Below are positions 17,973-27,614 of a stretch of DNA of 64,000 bases, piece after piece. Each line of letters opens with the position of its first letter. Positions within the stretch are counted from its first letter, which is position 1. The stretch covers positions 373,501-437,500 of the forward strand of contig NC_019680.1 in assembly GCF_000316685.1 (NCBI RefSeq), given 5' to 3'. The stretch is from Synechococcus sp. PCC 6312. GTDB lineage: Bacteria; Cyanobacteriota; Cyanobacteriia; Thermosynechococcales; Thermosynechococcaceae. The translations under genes and the position numbers were made by a program. The notes beneath the pieces were generated by a model. That model searched no databases. It had not been told where the DNA came from and saw nothing but the letters and a program-made list of their open reading frames with translations.

Positions 17973-18528
17973 AAAATCCTCTTGCCTGGCCTCGTGCTGG
18001 AGTCATCTCCATCAAGGTCACTACTGCTAGGCCAGGGACACCGATTAACGTTGGAAGAACCTGCTGATCTGCATAGATCAGGGGCAATGATTTGCCTTGC
18101 CAAACCCAGACCTGTTTTTTTTGTAGATCAATTAACCAAGCGAGTTGGGTGTCATGGGATAGGCAATGGAGAATCTTTGTTTGTAAGTCCAGTACATTTT
18201 GATCGGGAGAGCGAATTTCAATCAGCCAATCTGGGGCCCCCATGAACGGCCCATCTGATTCAGGTAATCGCCCCAAGGCAATGACAGAAATGTCGGGTAC
18301 TGGGGAAAATGGTGCCACAAGACAGCGAAGTTCTTGGATCGCTTCGTAATCTGTAGTGTGTTGGTTAATCCAGTTCACCAAATTTCGCTGTAACCGGGAA
18401 TGATAGAGGGTGGGCATTGGCTTTTGTTGGGCTTGTTCGTTGATTAACTCCCAGGCCGGGGATGCCTCAATATTAGGTTGCTTCAGGAACGTATCCAGGC
18501 TGGTGGCAATAGATGATGAGTCAGGCAT
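17959..18528 (-). CDS. Uma2 family (DUF820) putative endonuclease
   Basis: Uma2 proteins are abundant in cyanobacteria and have a restriction-endonuclease-like (PD-(D/E)xK) fold; their function is largely unknown. The 189-residue sequence shows the expected PDISV...[12 protein letters not shown] core, a Lys in [11 protein letters not shown], and the downstream [16 protein letters not shown] strand pair. Convergent with trpD. A second copy is at 39828 and a broken copy at 43623, so the family is repeated in this region. Confidence 0.85.
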   Translation of the reverse strand: MPDSSSIATSLDTFLKQPNIEASPAWELINEQAQQKPMPTLYHSRLQRNLVNWINQHTTDYEAIQELRCLVAPFSPVPDISVIALGRLPESDGPFMGAPDWLIEIRSPDQNVLDLQTKILHCLSHDTQLAWLIDLQKKQVWVWQGKSLPLIYADQQVLPTLIGVPGLAVVTLMEMTPARGQARGFSSSG

Positions 18529-18583
18529 TTTGAGGATAAAACCCTAGCTTCATTACAATGATCACAGTTTCTCAATCTAAGCG

Positions 18584-18742
18584 ATGGAATGTCCGGTTAA
18601 CGCCAAGAGTCCAGTTAAAGCAGCAATTGATGAGGTGAGAGACTTGTCTGAAAACATGAGCCTAGGGGATTTAATAGTCGAAGAAGTTAAGTTCTCCGAA
18701 AATACTGATCAGTGGTTAGTGGTAGTTGTTTTTCTATGTTAG
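18584..18742 (+). pseudogene. Truncated hypothetical gene, partner of a decayed PIN gene
   Basis: A 52-codon reading frame from an ATG to a TAG. The pattern (SPVKAAIDEVRDL... LGDLIVEEVKFSENTDQWLVVVVF) resembles the N-terminal half of small cyanobacterial proteins that sit just upstream of PIN-domain genes, where such proteins normally run to about 100 residues or more. It ends where a full-length copy would continue. It lies 24 bases before the frameshifted PIN gene, so the pair appears to be a decayed two-gene module. Assignment rests on memory of the pattern. Confidence 0.5.
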
Positions 18743-18766
18743 AGATAAAAAATATCCCCTTCTCTG

Positions 18767-19178
18767 ATGATGCCAAGTCAAGCCAGCCGAGCATTACTAT
18801 CTAATGGGGATGACGGATTCCATATACAGTCACAAGCTCTGCTCTTGGATACAAATCTCCTGCTTCTGTTATTTATGGGTGCTAAAGATAAGTCACTCAT
18901 CCCAAAAGCTAGGACTCTTTCAGCTTTTCTCGAAGATGATAACAACTGGCTTGAGGACATCATCGATAACAATTTCTTTAATTGCCTCATAACACCCCCT
19001 CATAATTATGACTGAGGTAGCTAATTTACTGGGCAAAGAACGTCATGAGATCAGATCACTTGGAAGAGAGGCCACGGCTGAGTTCCTCAATAAATGTATA
19101 GAGTATGCTGATCCTGCTCTAGTTTTGGTGTCTGAGCCAGAGTGCGAGTGGCTTGGGTTAACCGATGTTTGTAAATGA
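18767..19178 (+). pseudogene. Frameshifted PIN-domain gene
   Basis: The frame starting at the ATG at 18767 reads ALLLDTNLLLLLFMGAKDKS with the PIN-domain Asp-Thr-Asn, then NCLITPPH, then hits a TGA at 19013-19015. The frame of an ATG at 19008 continues with MTEVANLLGKERHEI and VSEPECEWLGLTDVCK, finishing at 19178. Removing one A from CATAATTATG would restore TPHIMTEV, which matches the conserved PIN motif. So it is one gene broken by a single-base insertion. It probably was a toxin-like ribonuclease. Confidence 0.65.
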
Positions 19179-19208
19179 AGATGCCCCCTGGGTCAGGTTG
19201 CCAACTGT

Positions 19209-21452
19209 ATGGTGAAATTTCTGCTACCTATTTATGCCTTATCCCTGGGACTGAGTGCGATGCTGCTGTTTTGGGTGCAGTTAATGGTGGCAAAAATGCT
19301 GTTGCCCTTGTTGGGTGGCGCGCCGGCGGTTTGGAATACCTGTTTGTTCTTTTTCCAGGCCCTCTTGCTCTTGGGATATGGCTACAGTGATTGGAGCACC
19401 CAACGATTCTGCCTGAAAAATCAAGTTTGGTTACAAGGCCTGGTGTTGCTAATTCCTCTGGGGGTGCTGCCCTTAAAAATCGCCGTAGATTGGTTGCCCC
19501 CTGTGGATGCCAATCCGATTCCCTGGGTATTGGCCGTACTGCTGTTGGGAGTGGGCGTACCATTTTTTGCCCTCTCGACTCTGGCTCCTCTGCTCCAGGC
19601 CTGGTTTAGCTCCACTTCCCATCCTCAAGCCCAGGATCCGTATTTTCTCTATGGAGCCAGCAACTTTGGGAGCTTAATGGGCCTCTTGGGCTATCCCCTA
19701 GTCTTGGAGCCGCACTTAACCTTGACCCAACAAAACCAGCTTTGGGCCGGATTATACGGTTGTTTAGTCCTCTTGGTTGGTGTTTGTGGGGGTGGGGCGA
19801 TGAGCAGTCAGTTAGGAGAAGAGAGAACAGACAGAGATGATCCCCAGGAGACAGAAACCAGCCAAGGCTCTTATTTGTTAGCAGTCTCGGGTCAAGCTCT
19901 CACTTCTCTACGAATGGGGAAAGCTCTACAACTTCAACTCCGCTGGGTGATGCTGGCCTTTATTCCGGCTAGCTGGCTCTTAAGCGTGACAACCTATATC
20001 ACCACTGATATTGCCGCAATTCCCTTATTTTGGGCTATTCCCCTCAGTTTGTACTTAGTAACATTTATTGTCAGTTTTGCCCGCCCCCAAGCCACCTTAC
20101 CGAAGCTGATAACTGGGGCCTTTCCCTTGGCTGGTGTCGTTTTAGTGATGCTGTTGCTTTTGAAAGTTACCCAACCCTTGGGACTTGTTTTGTCCTTGCA
20201 TTTAATTGTGTTTACCATCGCCGCTTCTCTCTTTCATCAAAAACTGGCTCAATCTCGACCTGATCCCGCCTATTTAACGCGGTTTTATTTGGCGATTGCT
20301 TTGGGCGGAATGTTGGGGGGCCTGGTCAATAGTTTAATTGCACCTCTTGTTTTTACAACGGTCTTGGAATATCCCTGGATTATTGTGGTTAGTTTATTGC
20401 TACTTCCGGATCTGGAATTGGGAACGGTTTTACGCTTAACTTGGCCCTTAGGTATGGGTTTGTTACTCGGTTGTTTATTAATTGGGCTGAACGTCCAGAT
20501 TGCGCAACAGTCAGCCTGGGGGTTTCTGATGGCCTTTGGTTTATTGATTGGCTTGGCCTGGATTTGGGGATTAAAAAAATGGCGAATTGGCCTGGGTCTA
20601 GTCTTAGTTGGCTTGTTAGGGCAGTTTTCCTTGAGTTCGTTGGGGGGCGTTTTAGCCACAGAGCGAAGTTTCTTCGGGGTCTATCAAGTTCTGGCTGATC
20701 CAGATACGGGCGTTCACAGTTTAATTCATGGCACAACCGTCCACGGCCGCCAAAATATGACCCCTGGCCAAACCCAAGTGCCGCTCACCTACTTCACCCC
20801 CACTGGCCCCATTGGTCAGGTTTTTACAGCATTGGGGGATCGCTTAAACAATGTGGCGATTTTGGGATTAGGCGTGGGAACCCTGATGAGTTATGCCCAA
20901 CCCGGCCAGGCCTGGAGTTTCTATGAAATTGATCCCCTCGTGGTTAGCCTGGCCCAAACCCCGCAATACTTTACCTATCTAACCAGTGCTATGACAAAGC
21001 CCCAAATTACCTTAGGGGATGGTCGTTTAAGTTTGGCCCAGGCCCCGGATCACAGTCTTGACTTATTAGTAATGGATGCTTTTAGCTCCGATGCCATTCC
21101 GATTCATTTAATCACCCAGGAAGCGCTGGAACTTTATTTCACAAAATTGACCCCCACTGGCCTGGTGGCCATTAATATTACCAATCGCTTTTTAGACCTT
21201 GAACCCGTCATCGCTGCTTTAAGTAAGCGGTTAAACTTGTTTTCAGTCATTCAATGGGATCAAGAGATCTCTCAAGGGGAACTTCAAGCTGGAAAAACAC
21301 CCTCACGTTGGGTCTTACTGACAAAAGATACGGAAAATTTAGCGGACTTAAGGGCTGATCCCCGCTGGGAAAAATTAACAGGTAATCTCCAGATCTCGGC
21401 CTGGACAGATGACTTCTCCCAGTTATTGCCCTTGATTCGCCCCTTACGATAG
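19209..21452 (+). CDS. Fused membrane protein with spermidine-synthase-like domain
   Basis: A 747-residue protein. Roughly the first 500 residues contain about 12 hydrophobic segments, beginning FLLPIYALSLGLSAMLLFW and resembling a transporter. The C-terminal part, from about 540, is a SpeE-like aminopropyltransferase fold: LGLGVGTLMSYA, FYEIDPLVVSLA, LGDGRLSLA, LLVMDAFSSDAIP and the downstream strand-helix pattern. Such fused MFS/spermidine-synthase proteins are known but of uncertain function. The ATG at 19209 begins the first segment. pcyA starts nine bases after its stop and may be cotranscribed with it. Confidence 0.8.
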   Translation: MVKFLLPIYALSLGLSAMLLFWVQLMVAKMLLPLLGGAPAVWNTCLFFFQALLLLGYGYSDWSTQRFCLKNQVWLQGLVLLIPLGVLPLKIAVDWLPPVDANPIPWVLAVLLLGVGVPFFALSTLAPLLQAWFSSTSHPQAQDPYFLYGASNFGSLMGLLGYPLVLEPHLTLTQQNQLWAGLYGCLVLLVGVCGGGAMSSQLGEERTDRDDPQETETSQGSYLLAVSGQALTSLRMGKALQLQLRWVMLAFIPASWLLSVTTYITTDIAAIPLFWAIPLSLYLVTFIVSFARPQATLPKLITGAFPLAGVVLVMLLLLKVTQPLGLVLSLHLIVFTIAASLFHQKLAQSRPDPAYLTRFYLAIALGGMLGGLVNSLIAPLVFTTVLEYPWIIVVSLLLLPDLELGTVLRLTWPLGMGLLLGCLLIGLNVQIAQQSAWGFLMAFGLLIGLAWIWGLKKWRIGLGLVLVGLLGQFSLSSLGGVLATERSFFGVYQVLADPDTGVHSLIHGTTVHGRQNMTPGQTQVPLTYFTPTGPIGQVFTALGDRLNNVAILGLGVGTLMSYAQPGQAWSFYEIDPLVVSLAQTPQYFTYLTSAMTKPQITLGDGRLSLAQAPDHSLDLLVMDAFSSDAIPIHLITQEALELYFTKLTPTGLVAINITNRFLDLEPVIAALSKRLNLFSVIQWDQEISQGELQAGKTPSRWVLLTKDTENLADLRADPRWEKLTGNLQISAWTDDFSQLLPLIRPLR

Positions 21453-21461
21453 GATCTCTGA

Positions 21462-22187
21462 ATGACTCCTACCTCAATTCGCCACGACCAACATCCCCTA
21501 ATTGCCCGCCTTGCGGATCAAATTGAGCAAATCTGGGCCGAAACCCTAGACCTATCTCCCTATCAACTCCCAGAGGATTTAGGCTATGTGGAAGGGAAAT
21601 TGGAAGGGGAAAAACTCACGATTGAAAACCGTTGCTACCAAACCCCCCAATTTCGCAAACTCCATTTAGAACTCGCTCGGGTCGGGACAGTTTTGGATAT
21701 TTTGCACTGCGTCATGTTTCCGCGTCCCAATAATGCTTTACCGATGTTCGGAACGGATTTGGTCGGGGGGCGGGGGCAAATTTCGGCGGCGATTGTAGAT
21801 TTATCTCCGGTAGAGGCAGATTTACCCCAGGCCTATCAAGACAGCCTCAAAAGTCTCCCAGCGATTCAGTTCAGCCAACAACGGGACTTACCGGAATGGG
21901 GGAGTATTTTCTCCCAGTTTTGTCTTTTTATCCGGCCGGCTGATCCTGGGGAAGAGGATTTATTTCTAGAGCGGGTCGGGGATTACCTCAAGATTCATTG
22001 CCACCAGGCCCAGCAGGCAACTCCCTTAAACCCAGAACAAGCCGAAAAAATTTTGGCCGGTCAGCAACGTTACTGTCTGCAACAACAGCAAAATGACAAA
22101 ACCCGGCGTGTCCTTGAAAAAGCCTTCGGAGAAGCCTGGGCAGACCGTTATATGACGACCGTTCTGTTTGATTTACCCCCTGCTTAA
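21462..22187 (+). CDS. pcyA: Phycocyanobilin:ferredoxin oxidoreductase
   Basis: PcyA reduces biliverdin IXalpha in four electrons to phycocyanobilin, the chromophore of phycobilisomes. The three catalytic residues known from Synechocystis PcyA (Glu76, His88, Asp105) correspond here to Glu70 (LHLELA), His82 (LHCVMFPR) and Asp99 (MFGTDLVG), all at the same offset of six. Length is 241 residues. It follows the spermidine-synthase-like gene by nine bases. Presence of pcyA supports a phycobilisome-containing cyanobacterium. Confidence 0.95.
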   Translation: MTPTSIRHDQHPLIARLADQIEQIWAETLDLSPYQLPEDLGYVEGKLEGEKLTIENRCYQTPQFRKLHLELARVGTVLDILHCVMFPRPNNALPMFGTDLVGGRGQISAAIVDLSPVEADLPQAYQDSLKSLPAIQFSQQRDLPEWGSIFSQFCLFIRPADPGEEDLFLERVGDYLKIHCHQAQQATPLNPEQAEKILAGQQRYCLQQQQNDKTRRVLEKAFGEAWADRYMTTVLFDLPPA

Positions 22188-22216
22188 TCGTCTTAACCCC
22201 AGTTGGGAGACATCCA

Positions 22217-22438
22217 CTAATGGGAAAATGCTGTTCGGCGGGCGAGGAGCGGCAAATTATCAGTTTTCCCGACCAGGCCTGGGGCATAGGCTTCAATAAC
22301 GCGCCCACTATCGAGGCATTGCACCATGAAATAGTCGCAGCTTGGGCATTGAGTCCGGCTAATTCGATCCAAATGGAGGAAATATCGTTCGGCAGGGCGA
22401 CCACAGTTAGGGCAGTGAATAGTATGAAAGGTTTGCAT
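22217..22438 (-). CDS. Small zinc-ribbon protein
   Basis: A 73-residue protein with two CxxC pairs, CPNCG near residue 9 and CPSCDY near 31, 18 to 20 residues apart, forming a zinc ribbon. Database labels for its cyanobacterial relatives often say PriA-like helicase, but only a small zinc-ribbon part is present, so that would be wrong. The start is an ATG at 22438. It is convergent with pcyA. Function unknown. Confidence 0.7.
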   Translation of the reverse strand: MQTFHTIHCPNCGRPAERYFLHLDRISRTQCPSCDYFMVQCLDSGRVIEAYAPGLVGKTDNLPLLARRTAFSH

Positions 22439-23077
22439 CTTAAATAATCCTTAAATTTTCTCGCTTTGGCTTAACCATCTGTTAGGGGATATACGCCTCA
22501 CCTATGCAACAAGTTATCAAGAAATTAGACGTTAATTAAATATAAAGTTGTTGAATGATAAGTCTTTGGTGATTAAGGAACTATCTTTATTATGGACAAC
22601 AAAACTAGAAGTGACAACGATCCCGCAGTAAATCTCCATTAAAAATTGCGACAAACTAGCGGGGATCAAGAAAACCGCTAAGCTCAACCTTGAAATTCTG
22701 TTACTTTGAATACCGTTTCCCCTGAGTGTTGCCATGAATTAATCATGTCTTAATGTTTGGCTCTGCAAATTTTTGTAAGGCAAGTGACATTGGACAATCG
22801 GATTTTTAATTGGTCAGTTAGAAACTATTACCCAATCAAAACCTCTCCTCAGGAACTTCTTTCACCTCAGTGGTTTGACGGAACTTGTCGGGTTTGGGTT
22901 CACTGTTATTGGGCCAGCCAGCCCCAGCCCTGTCGCCCAAAATTAAGCCCGACTCTGGCATCGGTCAAAAATAAAGTTATCCTGATCGTTGAGAGGCCAG
23001 CCAGAAGACCTAAACTCTCAATTGATTTGATGGTGAATCTGGTGGAGTTCTCCCTCAATAACGCCCCTAGTATTGGC
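22439..23077. other. AT-rich upstream region of the kinase-TIR-AAA gene
   Basis: A spacer of about 640 bases if the kinase gene starts at 23078. It includes a near-palindrome GATCCCGC ... GCGGGGATC at 22619-22667 with a 33-base loop, which may be a stem-loop, and an open frame from a TTG at 22757 that joins the kinase frame without a good start. Promoters for both flanking genes are expected here. No gene is called. Confidence 0.5.
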
Positions 23078-25627
23078 ATGATTGGTAAAACCTTTGGTGG
23101 TCGGTATCGGATTCTCAGTGTTCTGGGTGCAGGCAACTTCGGACAAACGTTCCTAGCTGAGGATACCCACCGGCCTGGCCGGGTTAAGTGTGTGGTTAAA
23201 TACCTGCGCCCAGCCCGCACCGATGGCAATTTTCTTCCCTTAGCCCGAGATTTGTTTCTCCGAGAAGCCCAAGTCCTAGAAAAACTCGGCCATCATGATC
23301 AAATTCCTCGGCTCCTGGCCTATTTTGCGGAGGGTGAAGAATTTTATCTGGTTCAGGATTTCATTGAAGGTCATGTTCTACGCACAGAGTTACCCCTTGG
23401 CTGTTGTTGGAGTGAAGCCCAAGTTATCCAAATGCTGACGGATGCTTTGCAGATTCTCAGTTTTGTCCATCGCTGTGGGGTCATCCATCGGGACATTAAG
23501 CCGGATAATCTGATGCGGCGAGTTAGTGATCAAAAGCTGGTCTTAATTGATTTTGGGGCCGTTAAACAAATGGGGATGTCCATTGGGGGCGGGACACTCA
23601 TGGGGGCGGCGGCGGCTCAAACTATTGCCATTGGAACTCCGGGGTATATGCCTCCCGAACAGGCCCAGGGGCGGCCTCGCGCCAATAGTGATCTCTATGC
23701 TTTGGGGATGATCGGCGTTCAGGCCCTCAGTGGTCAGAATCCTCTCCAACTGCCCCAAGATAAATTGGGAAACTGGCAATGGCAAGCCCAAATGGCGGTG
23801 AGTGGGGGCCTGGTGGAAATCCTCTCGCGAATGATCCGGCCTGGGGTCTATGAACGGTATAACTCGGCGGATGAAGTTCTCCAGGCCTTGCACAATCTTG
23901 AGAGCGCGCCCCCGGTCTGGAAACGTCTAGGTAATTTTCTCCGCACCCCAGTTCAGGATCTGCTGCGGCCTAATTCCCCGCCGCCAGTGTCACCCATTCT
24001 TGCCAATCCGCCCCCAACCCGACAACCGACTTCCGCCTCAGAATCAGATTTGCCACCCTTAAAAGCCTATGGTCAGGGCCGGAATGTTTTTATTAGCCAT
24101 TCTAACGGGAGCGAAGAACAAGAACTCGCCGAGGAATTTTTTGCAGCTTTGGTTGCTGCGGGGCATCAGCCCTTCATGGCCAGTCAAAGTATCCAAATGG
24201 GGGAAGGTTGGGCCCAGCGCATTGATCAAGAGTTACAACTGTGCGACTTTTTTCTGCTGTTGCTTTCATCCCAATCCGCCCAAAGTGAGATGGTTTTAGA
24301 GGAAGTTCGCACGGTTCGGAATCTCCAGACCCAGCGACCGGAACGGCGACCCTTTATTTTGCCAATTCGGGTTAATTTTCCCTTGGATTTACCCCTCAAT
24401 TACGAATTGCGCGGTTACTTACACCGTCTCCAGCAGCGATTTTGGCACAGTTCCACCGATACCCCGGCCTTGCTCCAAGAGGTTCTCAGCCTAGTTAATG
24501 CCACTGCTGAACCCACCCAGGCCCCAGAGATTCCCTCTGGTTCTGGAGCAAGCCTCCTCCCGCCGCCACCCACGATTGCCGAAGATGCGCCCCCCTTGCC
24601 TGTGGCTGAACCGGAACTCCCTGAAGGGCAGGTGGAAGTGGCTTCGGCCTTTTATATGGAACGCCCCCCCATTGAAAGCCGCTGTCGAGAAACCCTTTTA
24701 CAACCCGGCTCCCTAATTCGGATTAAAGCTCCGCGCCAAATGGGTAAAACCTCCCTGATGGCCCGCCTCCTCTATCGCGCCACAGAAGAGAACTATGCCA
24801 CCGTTCCCCTCAGTTTTCAGTTAGCGGATGCCGATGTCTTTAGTAACTTGGATAAACTGTTGCGCTGGTTCTGTGCCGGGGTGGGGCGACGGCTGGGCCT
24901 GGACAATAAACTCAAGGACTATTGGGACGATATTTTCGGGAGTAAATATAACTGCACGGCCTATTTTGAAGAATATTTATTGCCCCACTGTGATCGCCCG
25001 TTGACTCTCGGCCTCGATGAGGTGGATCGGGTGTTTGAATATCCGGCCATTGCCAGCGACTTCTTTGGCTTACTCCGGGCCTGGCATGAAGAAGCAAAAA
25101 ACCGAGATGTCTGGCGGAATTTGCGGCTCATTGTTGTGCATGGCACAGAGGTCTATATTCCTCTGGATATTAATCAATCCCCTTTTAACGTTGGCCTGGC
25201 TGTTGACTTGCCGGAATTTACCCTGGCCCAAATCTCAGAACTGAGTCAGTTACACGGCCTGCACTTAAGCCAAAGTCAACTGTCTGAATTGCAACAGTTA
25301 ATTGGGGGGCATGCCTATTTGGTGCGGTTGACCCTGTACCATCTGGCGAAACAGGATTTAAGTTGGCAAGAATTAATCACCCAGGCCGCAACGGAAACCG
25401 GACTCTATCGAGATCATCTCCGGGGACAGTGGTGGCATCTCCATCAACGGGCCGAATTAGTCCCCGCCTTTAGGGAAGTGGTACAAACTTCTCAGGCCGT
25501 AGTCTTAGATTCAACCATTGGCTTTAAGTTACATAGCCTGGGCCTGGTGCATTTGGAAGGCAATGCGGCTTGTGTCCGCTGTGATTTGTACCGACAATAC
25601 TTCAGTCGCCAGCTGGGTGTCACCTGA
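23078..25627 (+). CDS. Ser/Thr protein kinase - TIR - AAA-like ATPase fusion
   Basis: An 849-residue fusion. Residues 1-290 are a Hanks-type kinase: glycine loop LGAGNFGQTF (16-25), ATP Lys41, catalytic HRDIKPDN (from His137), DFG (158) and a PPEQ activation-loop end. A Pro-rich linker precedes a TIR domain (about 335-470) starting NVFISHSNGS, with a candidate NADase glutamate at 408 or 409 in SEMVLEEV. From about 520 follows an AAA-like ATPase (AAA_35 type) with Walker A APRQMGKTS (Lys557) and Walker B LGLDEVDRV (Asp647-Glu648). Kinase signalling plus TIR plus ATPase suggests a stress- or phage-sensing effector. The ATG at 23078 matches the kinase N-terminus; ATG 23030 or TTG 22757 would add residues. 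Confidence 0.85.
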   Translation: MIGKTFGGRYRILSVLGAGNFGQTFLAEDTHRPGRVKCVVKYLRPARTDGNFLPLARDLFLREAQVLEKLGHHDQIPRLLAYFAEGEEFYLVQDFIEGHVLRTELPLGCCWSEAQVIQMLTDALQILSFVHRCGVIHRDIKPDNLMRRVSDQKLVLIDFGAVKQMGMSIGGGTLMGAAAAQTIAIGTPGYMPPEQAQGRPRANSDLYALGMIGVQALSGQNPLQLPQDKLGNWQWQAQMAVSGGLVEILSRMIRPGVYERYNSADEVLQALHNLESAPPVWKRLGNFLRTPVQDLLRPNSPPPVSPILANPPPTRQPTSASESDLPPLKAYGQGRNVFISHSNGSEEQELAEEFFAALVAAGHQPFMASQSIQMGEGWAQRIDQELQLCDFFLLLLSSQSAQSEMVLEEVRTVRNLQTQRPERRPFILPIRVNFPLDLPLNYELRGYLHRLQQRFWHSSTDTPALLQEVLSLVNATAEPTQAPEIPSGSGASLLPPPPTIAEDAPPLPVAEPELPEGQVEVASAFYMERPPIESRCRETLLQPGSLIRIKAPRQMGKTSLMARLLYRATEENYATVPLSFQLADADVFSNLDKLLRWFCAGVGRRLGLDNKLKDYWDDIFGSKYNCTAYFEEYLLPHCDRPLTLGLDEVDRVFEYPAIASDFFGLLRAWHEEAKNRDVWRNLRLIVVHGTEVYIPLDINQSPFNVGLAVDLPEFTLAQISELSQLHGLHLSQSQLSELQQLIGGHAYLVRLTLYHLAKQDLSWQELITQAATETGLYRDHLRGQWWHLHQRAELVPAFREVVQTSQAVVLDSTIGFKLHSLGLVHLEGNAACVRCDLYRQYFSRQLGVT

Positions 25628-25663
25628 CTGGTTTCGTCCTGGTTAAGGATTATGCTGCTTCAG

Positions 25664-26827
25664 CTACAGTAAACCCGCCATATGCAAAGGCCCCTGACCA
25701 CTAATTAATTCTATGAGCAGAGCAATAAATCCAATCATGGCCAACCGCCCATTCCAGACCTCCGCGGCCGATGTCATCCCCCATTCCCAACGCTCTTGGG
25801 GATAGAGCTTGAATTGTTTGCGGGGATGGGTCACTTGGGCAAAGGTATAGGGAGGAGTATCTAGGGCGGTAGTGACTAAATCCCTGAGACCGGCAATAAA
25901 TTCCGGGTGGGTGTTGAGGGCTGGGACGCGCCGAAAGGTATGAATTCCCGACTCCTCCGCCAACTCTCGATATTCCATGTCAATTTCTTGGAGGGTTTCA
26001 ATATGTTCAGAAATAAAACTAATCGGAACCACCACCAGTTCTGTTACTCCAGCCGCTGCCAATTCTGGAATCACATCTTCCGTATAGGGCTTAAGCCACT
26101 CTACTGGGCCAACCCGACTCTGATAGGCCAACACATGGGGGTTTGAGCGTCCGAGGGTCTGCATAATCAAATGGACACAAGCCTCAATCTCGGCCTGGTA
26201 GGGATCCCCTTCCTCGGTGACATAGCTGATTGGTACGCCGTGGGCACTAAAGAAAATGGTGGCTTTTTCTGGTTCTGGCAGTTGATCGAGTTCTTGGCGC
26301 AGTAAGGCTACCATGGCCTGGATATAGCCGCGATTGTTAAACCAGGAGGGAATAATCGTATATTTAATCTTCTGGAGAGCGGGATCTCCCTGCCAAAGAC
26401 TTTCTATGAGTCGAAAGCTGGAACCACTGGTACTAATAGAAAATTGTGGATACAAAGGCAGAATGACTAACTCTTCAATCCCATCCGCTTTAATTTGGGC
26501 CAAGGCTGCCTCGGTGAAGGGATGCCAATACCGCATACCAATATAAATCGTTGCGGTGACTCCGGCCTGGGCTAAGGATTCCTGTAAGGCCTGGGCCTGC
26601 TGTTCGGTAATCTCACGCAGGGGCGAACCACCCCCAATTTGGGCATAATTTGCCTCTGATGTCTTGGCGCGACGAGTGGCGATCAACCAGGCCAGGGGCT
26701 TCTGTAACCACCGAAAGGGCAGGCGAATAATTTCAGGATCGGAAAATAAGTTGTAGAGAAAGGGACGGACATCGGCGAGGCTATCTGGGCCCCCCAAATT
26801 GAGTAGTAATACACCAGTACGCCCCAT
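25664..26827 (-). CDS. hemH: Ferrochelatase with C-terminal chlorophyll-binding (Hlip) domain
   Basis: HemH inserts Fe2+ into protoporphyrin IX to make heme. The catalytic domain covers residues 1-320 with [10 protein letters not shown], the SAHGVPISY active-site His segment and [18 protein letters not shown]. The last 50 residues form one transmembrane helix with the chlorophyll-binding pattern [12 protein letters not shown], as known for cyanobacterial ferrochelatase. That tail may bind pigment or sense chlorophyll supply. The ATG at 26827 starts [14 protein letters not shown]. Convergent with the kinase fusion; no close neighbour on its strand. Confidence 0.95.
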   Translation of the reverse strand: MGRTGVLLLNLGGPDSLADVRPFLYNLFSDPEIIRLPFRWLQKPLAWLIATRRAKTSEANYAQIGGGSPLREITEQQAQALQESLAQAGVTATIYIGMRYWHPFTEAALAQIKADGIEELVILPLYPQFSISTSGSSFRLIESLWQGDPALQKIKYTIIPSWFNNRGYIQAMVALLRQELDQLPEPEKATIFFSAHGVPISYVTEEGDPYQAEIEACVHLIMQTLGRSNPHVLAYQSRVGPVEWLKPYTEDVIPELAAAGVTELVVVPISFISEHIETLQEIDMEYRELAEESGIHTFRRVPALNTHPEFIAGLRDLVTTALDTPPYTFAQVTHPRKQFKLYPQERWEWGMTSAAEVWNGRLAMIGFIALLIELISGQGPLHMAGLL

Positions 26828-26954
26828 AGTCCTAAATATCCCAAATTTTCATCTTTGTTACCGATTTTAACAATATAGCGACTAGCCCCAGACAATCCGG
26901 CATTGTCCATTACAGTTCTTAACAAATATTCAGCCAGATGGTGTTTGGAGTTTT

Positions 26955-27551
26955 TTAAGGAGGAGAAGGGGATGCTGGAGGCGTTGGAGTGGGTTGGGCT
27001 TTCCAGGCCTGTAAGGGTTTGTTGATCGCATCTAAGAATTGCAACGGGACAACAATAATGGTCAGTGGATCTGTGGGGATTATGGGGGGGTCGGCCTGGG
27101 CGTAAAGTTGATTACGATCAAAGGTGAGGCCCCCCAAAACTAACCGATGGCTTCCCTGAGCCAGTGTTGAGATTTCAATCGTGGCTATAGGTTCGGCCAG
27201 GCCAAATTCATCGGCAGTCTGTAGGGGCACGGTAAGACTCTTTTCTGTTTTCGCTGTGGCAATTAAATTTAATAAAAAAACAACAGTTCCGGTTTCTGCC
27301 CTAGCGGCAACAGGTTCTAAAATCTGCCAGGCCCCCTGATCATCCCGCTCCAGCTTGAGGGTTTGCTCTCCCTGCTTAAGAACCAGGCCAGTAATTTGAG
27401 ATTCTTGTAAATTAAAAACGGGCTTTGCGGAGGTGACGGCCTGTTCACTGGCAGGGGGGGGAAGCTTTTGCTGAAATAGGTATAAACTGCCACCGAGAAT
27501 TGCCGCAGTTGCCACTAAGATTAAGGTTTTAGTCTGAATCCCCGTCCCCAT
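26955..27551 (-). CDS. DUF4340-like protein, membrane-anchored
   Basis: A 198-residue protein with one N-terminal transmembrane helix (TKTLILVATAAILGGSLYLF) and an extracytoplasmic DUF4340-like domain, with a repeat-like beta pattern (ITGLVLKQGEQTLKLERDD, AWQILEPVAARAE). DUF4340 proteins sometimes accompany gliding ABC transporters, but none is seen here. A Pro/Thr/Ser-rich tail ends the protein. Start ATG at 27551, with AAGGAT just before it. The stop lies about 130 bases from hemH. Function unknown. Confidence 0.7.
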   Translation of the reverse strand: MGTGIQTKTLILVATAAILGGSLYLFQQKLPPPASEQAVTSAKPVFNLQESQITGLVLKQGEQTLKLERDDQGAWQILEPVAARAETGTVVFLLNLIATAKTEKSLTVPLQTADEFGLAEPIATIEISTLAQGSHRLVLGGLTFDRNQLYAQADPPIIPTDPLTIIVVPLQFLDAINKPLQAWKAQPTPTPPASPSPP

Positions 27552-27614
27552 AATCCTTAGAATACCCTGAGCTAGGAATCTTAAAAAGCTTTTTTGGAAC
27601 GGTGTGGCAACAGA

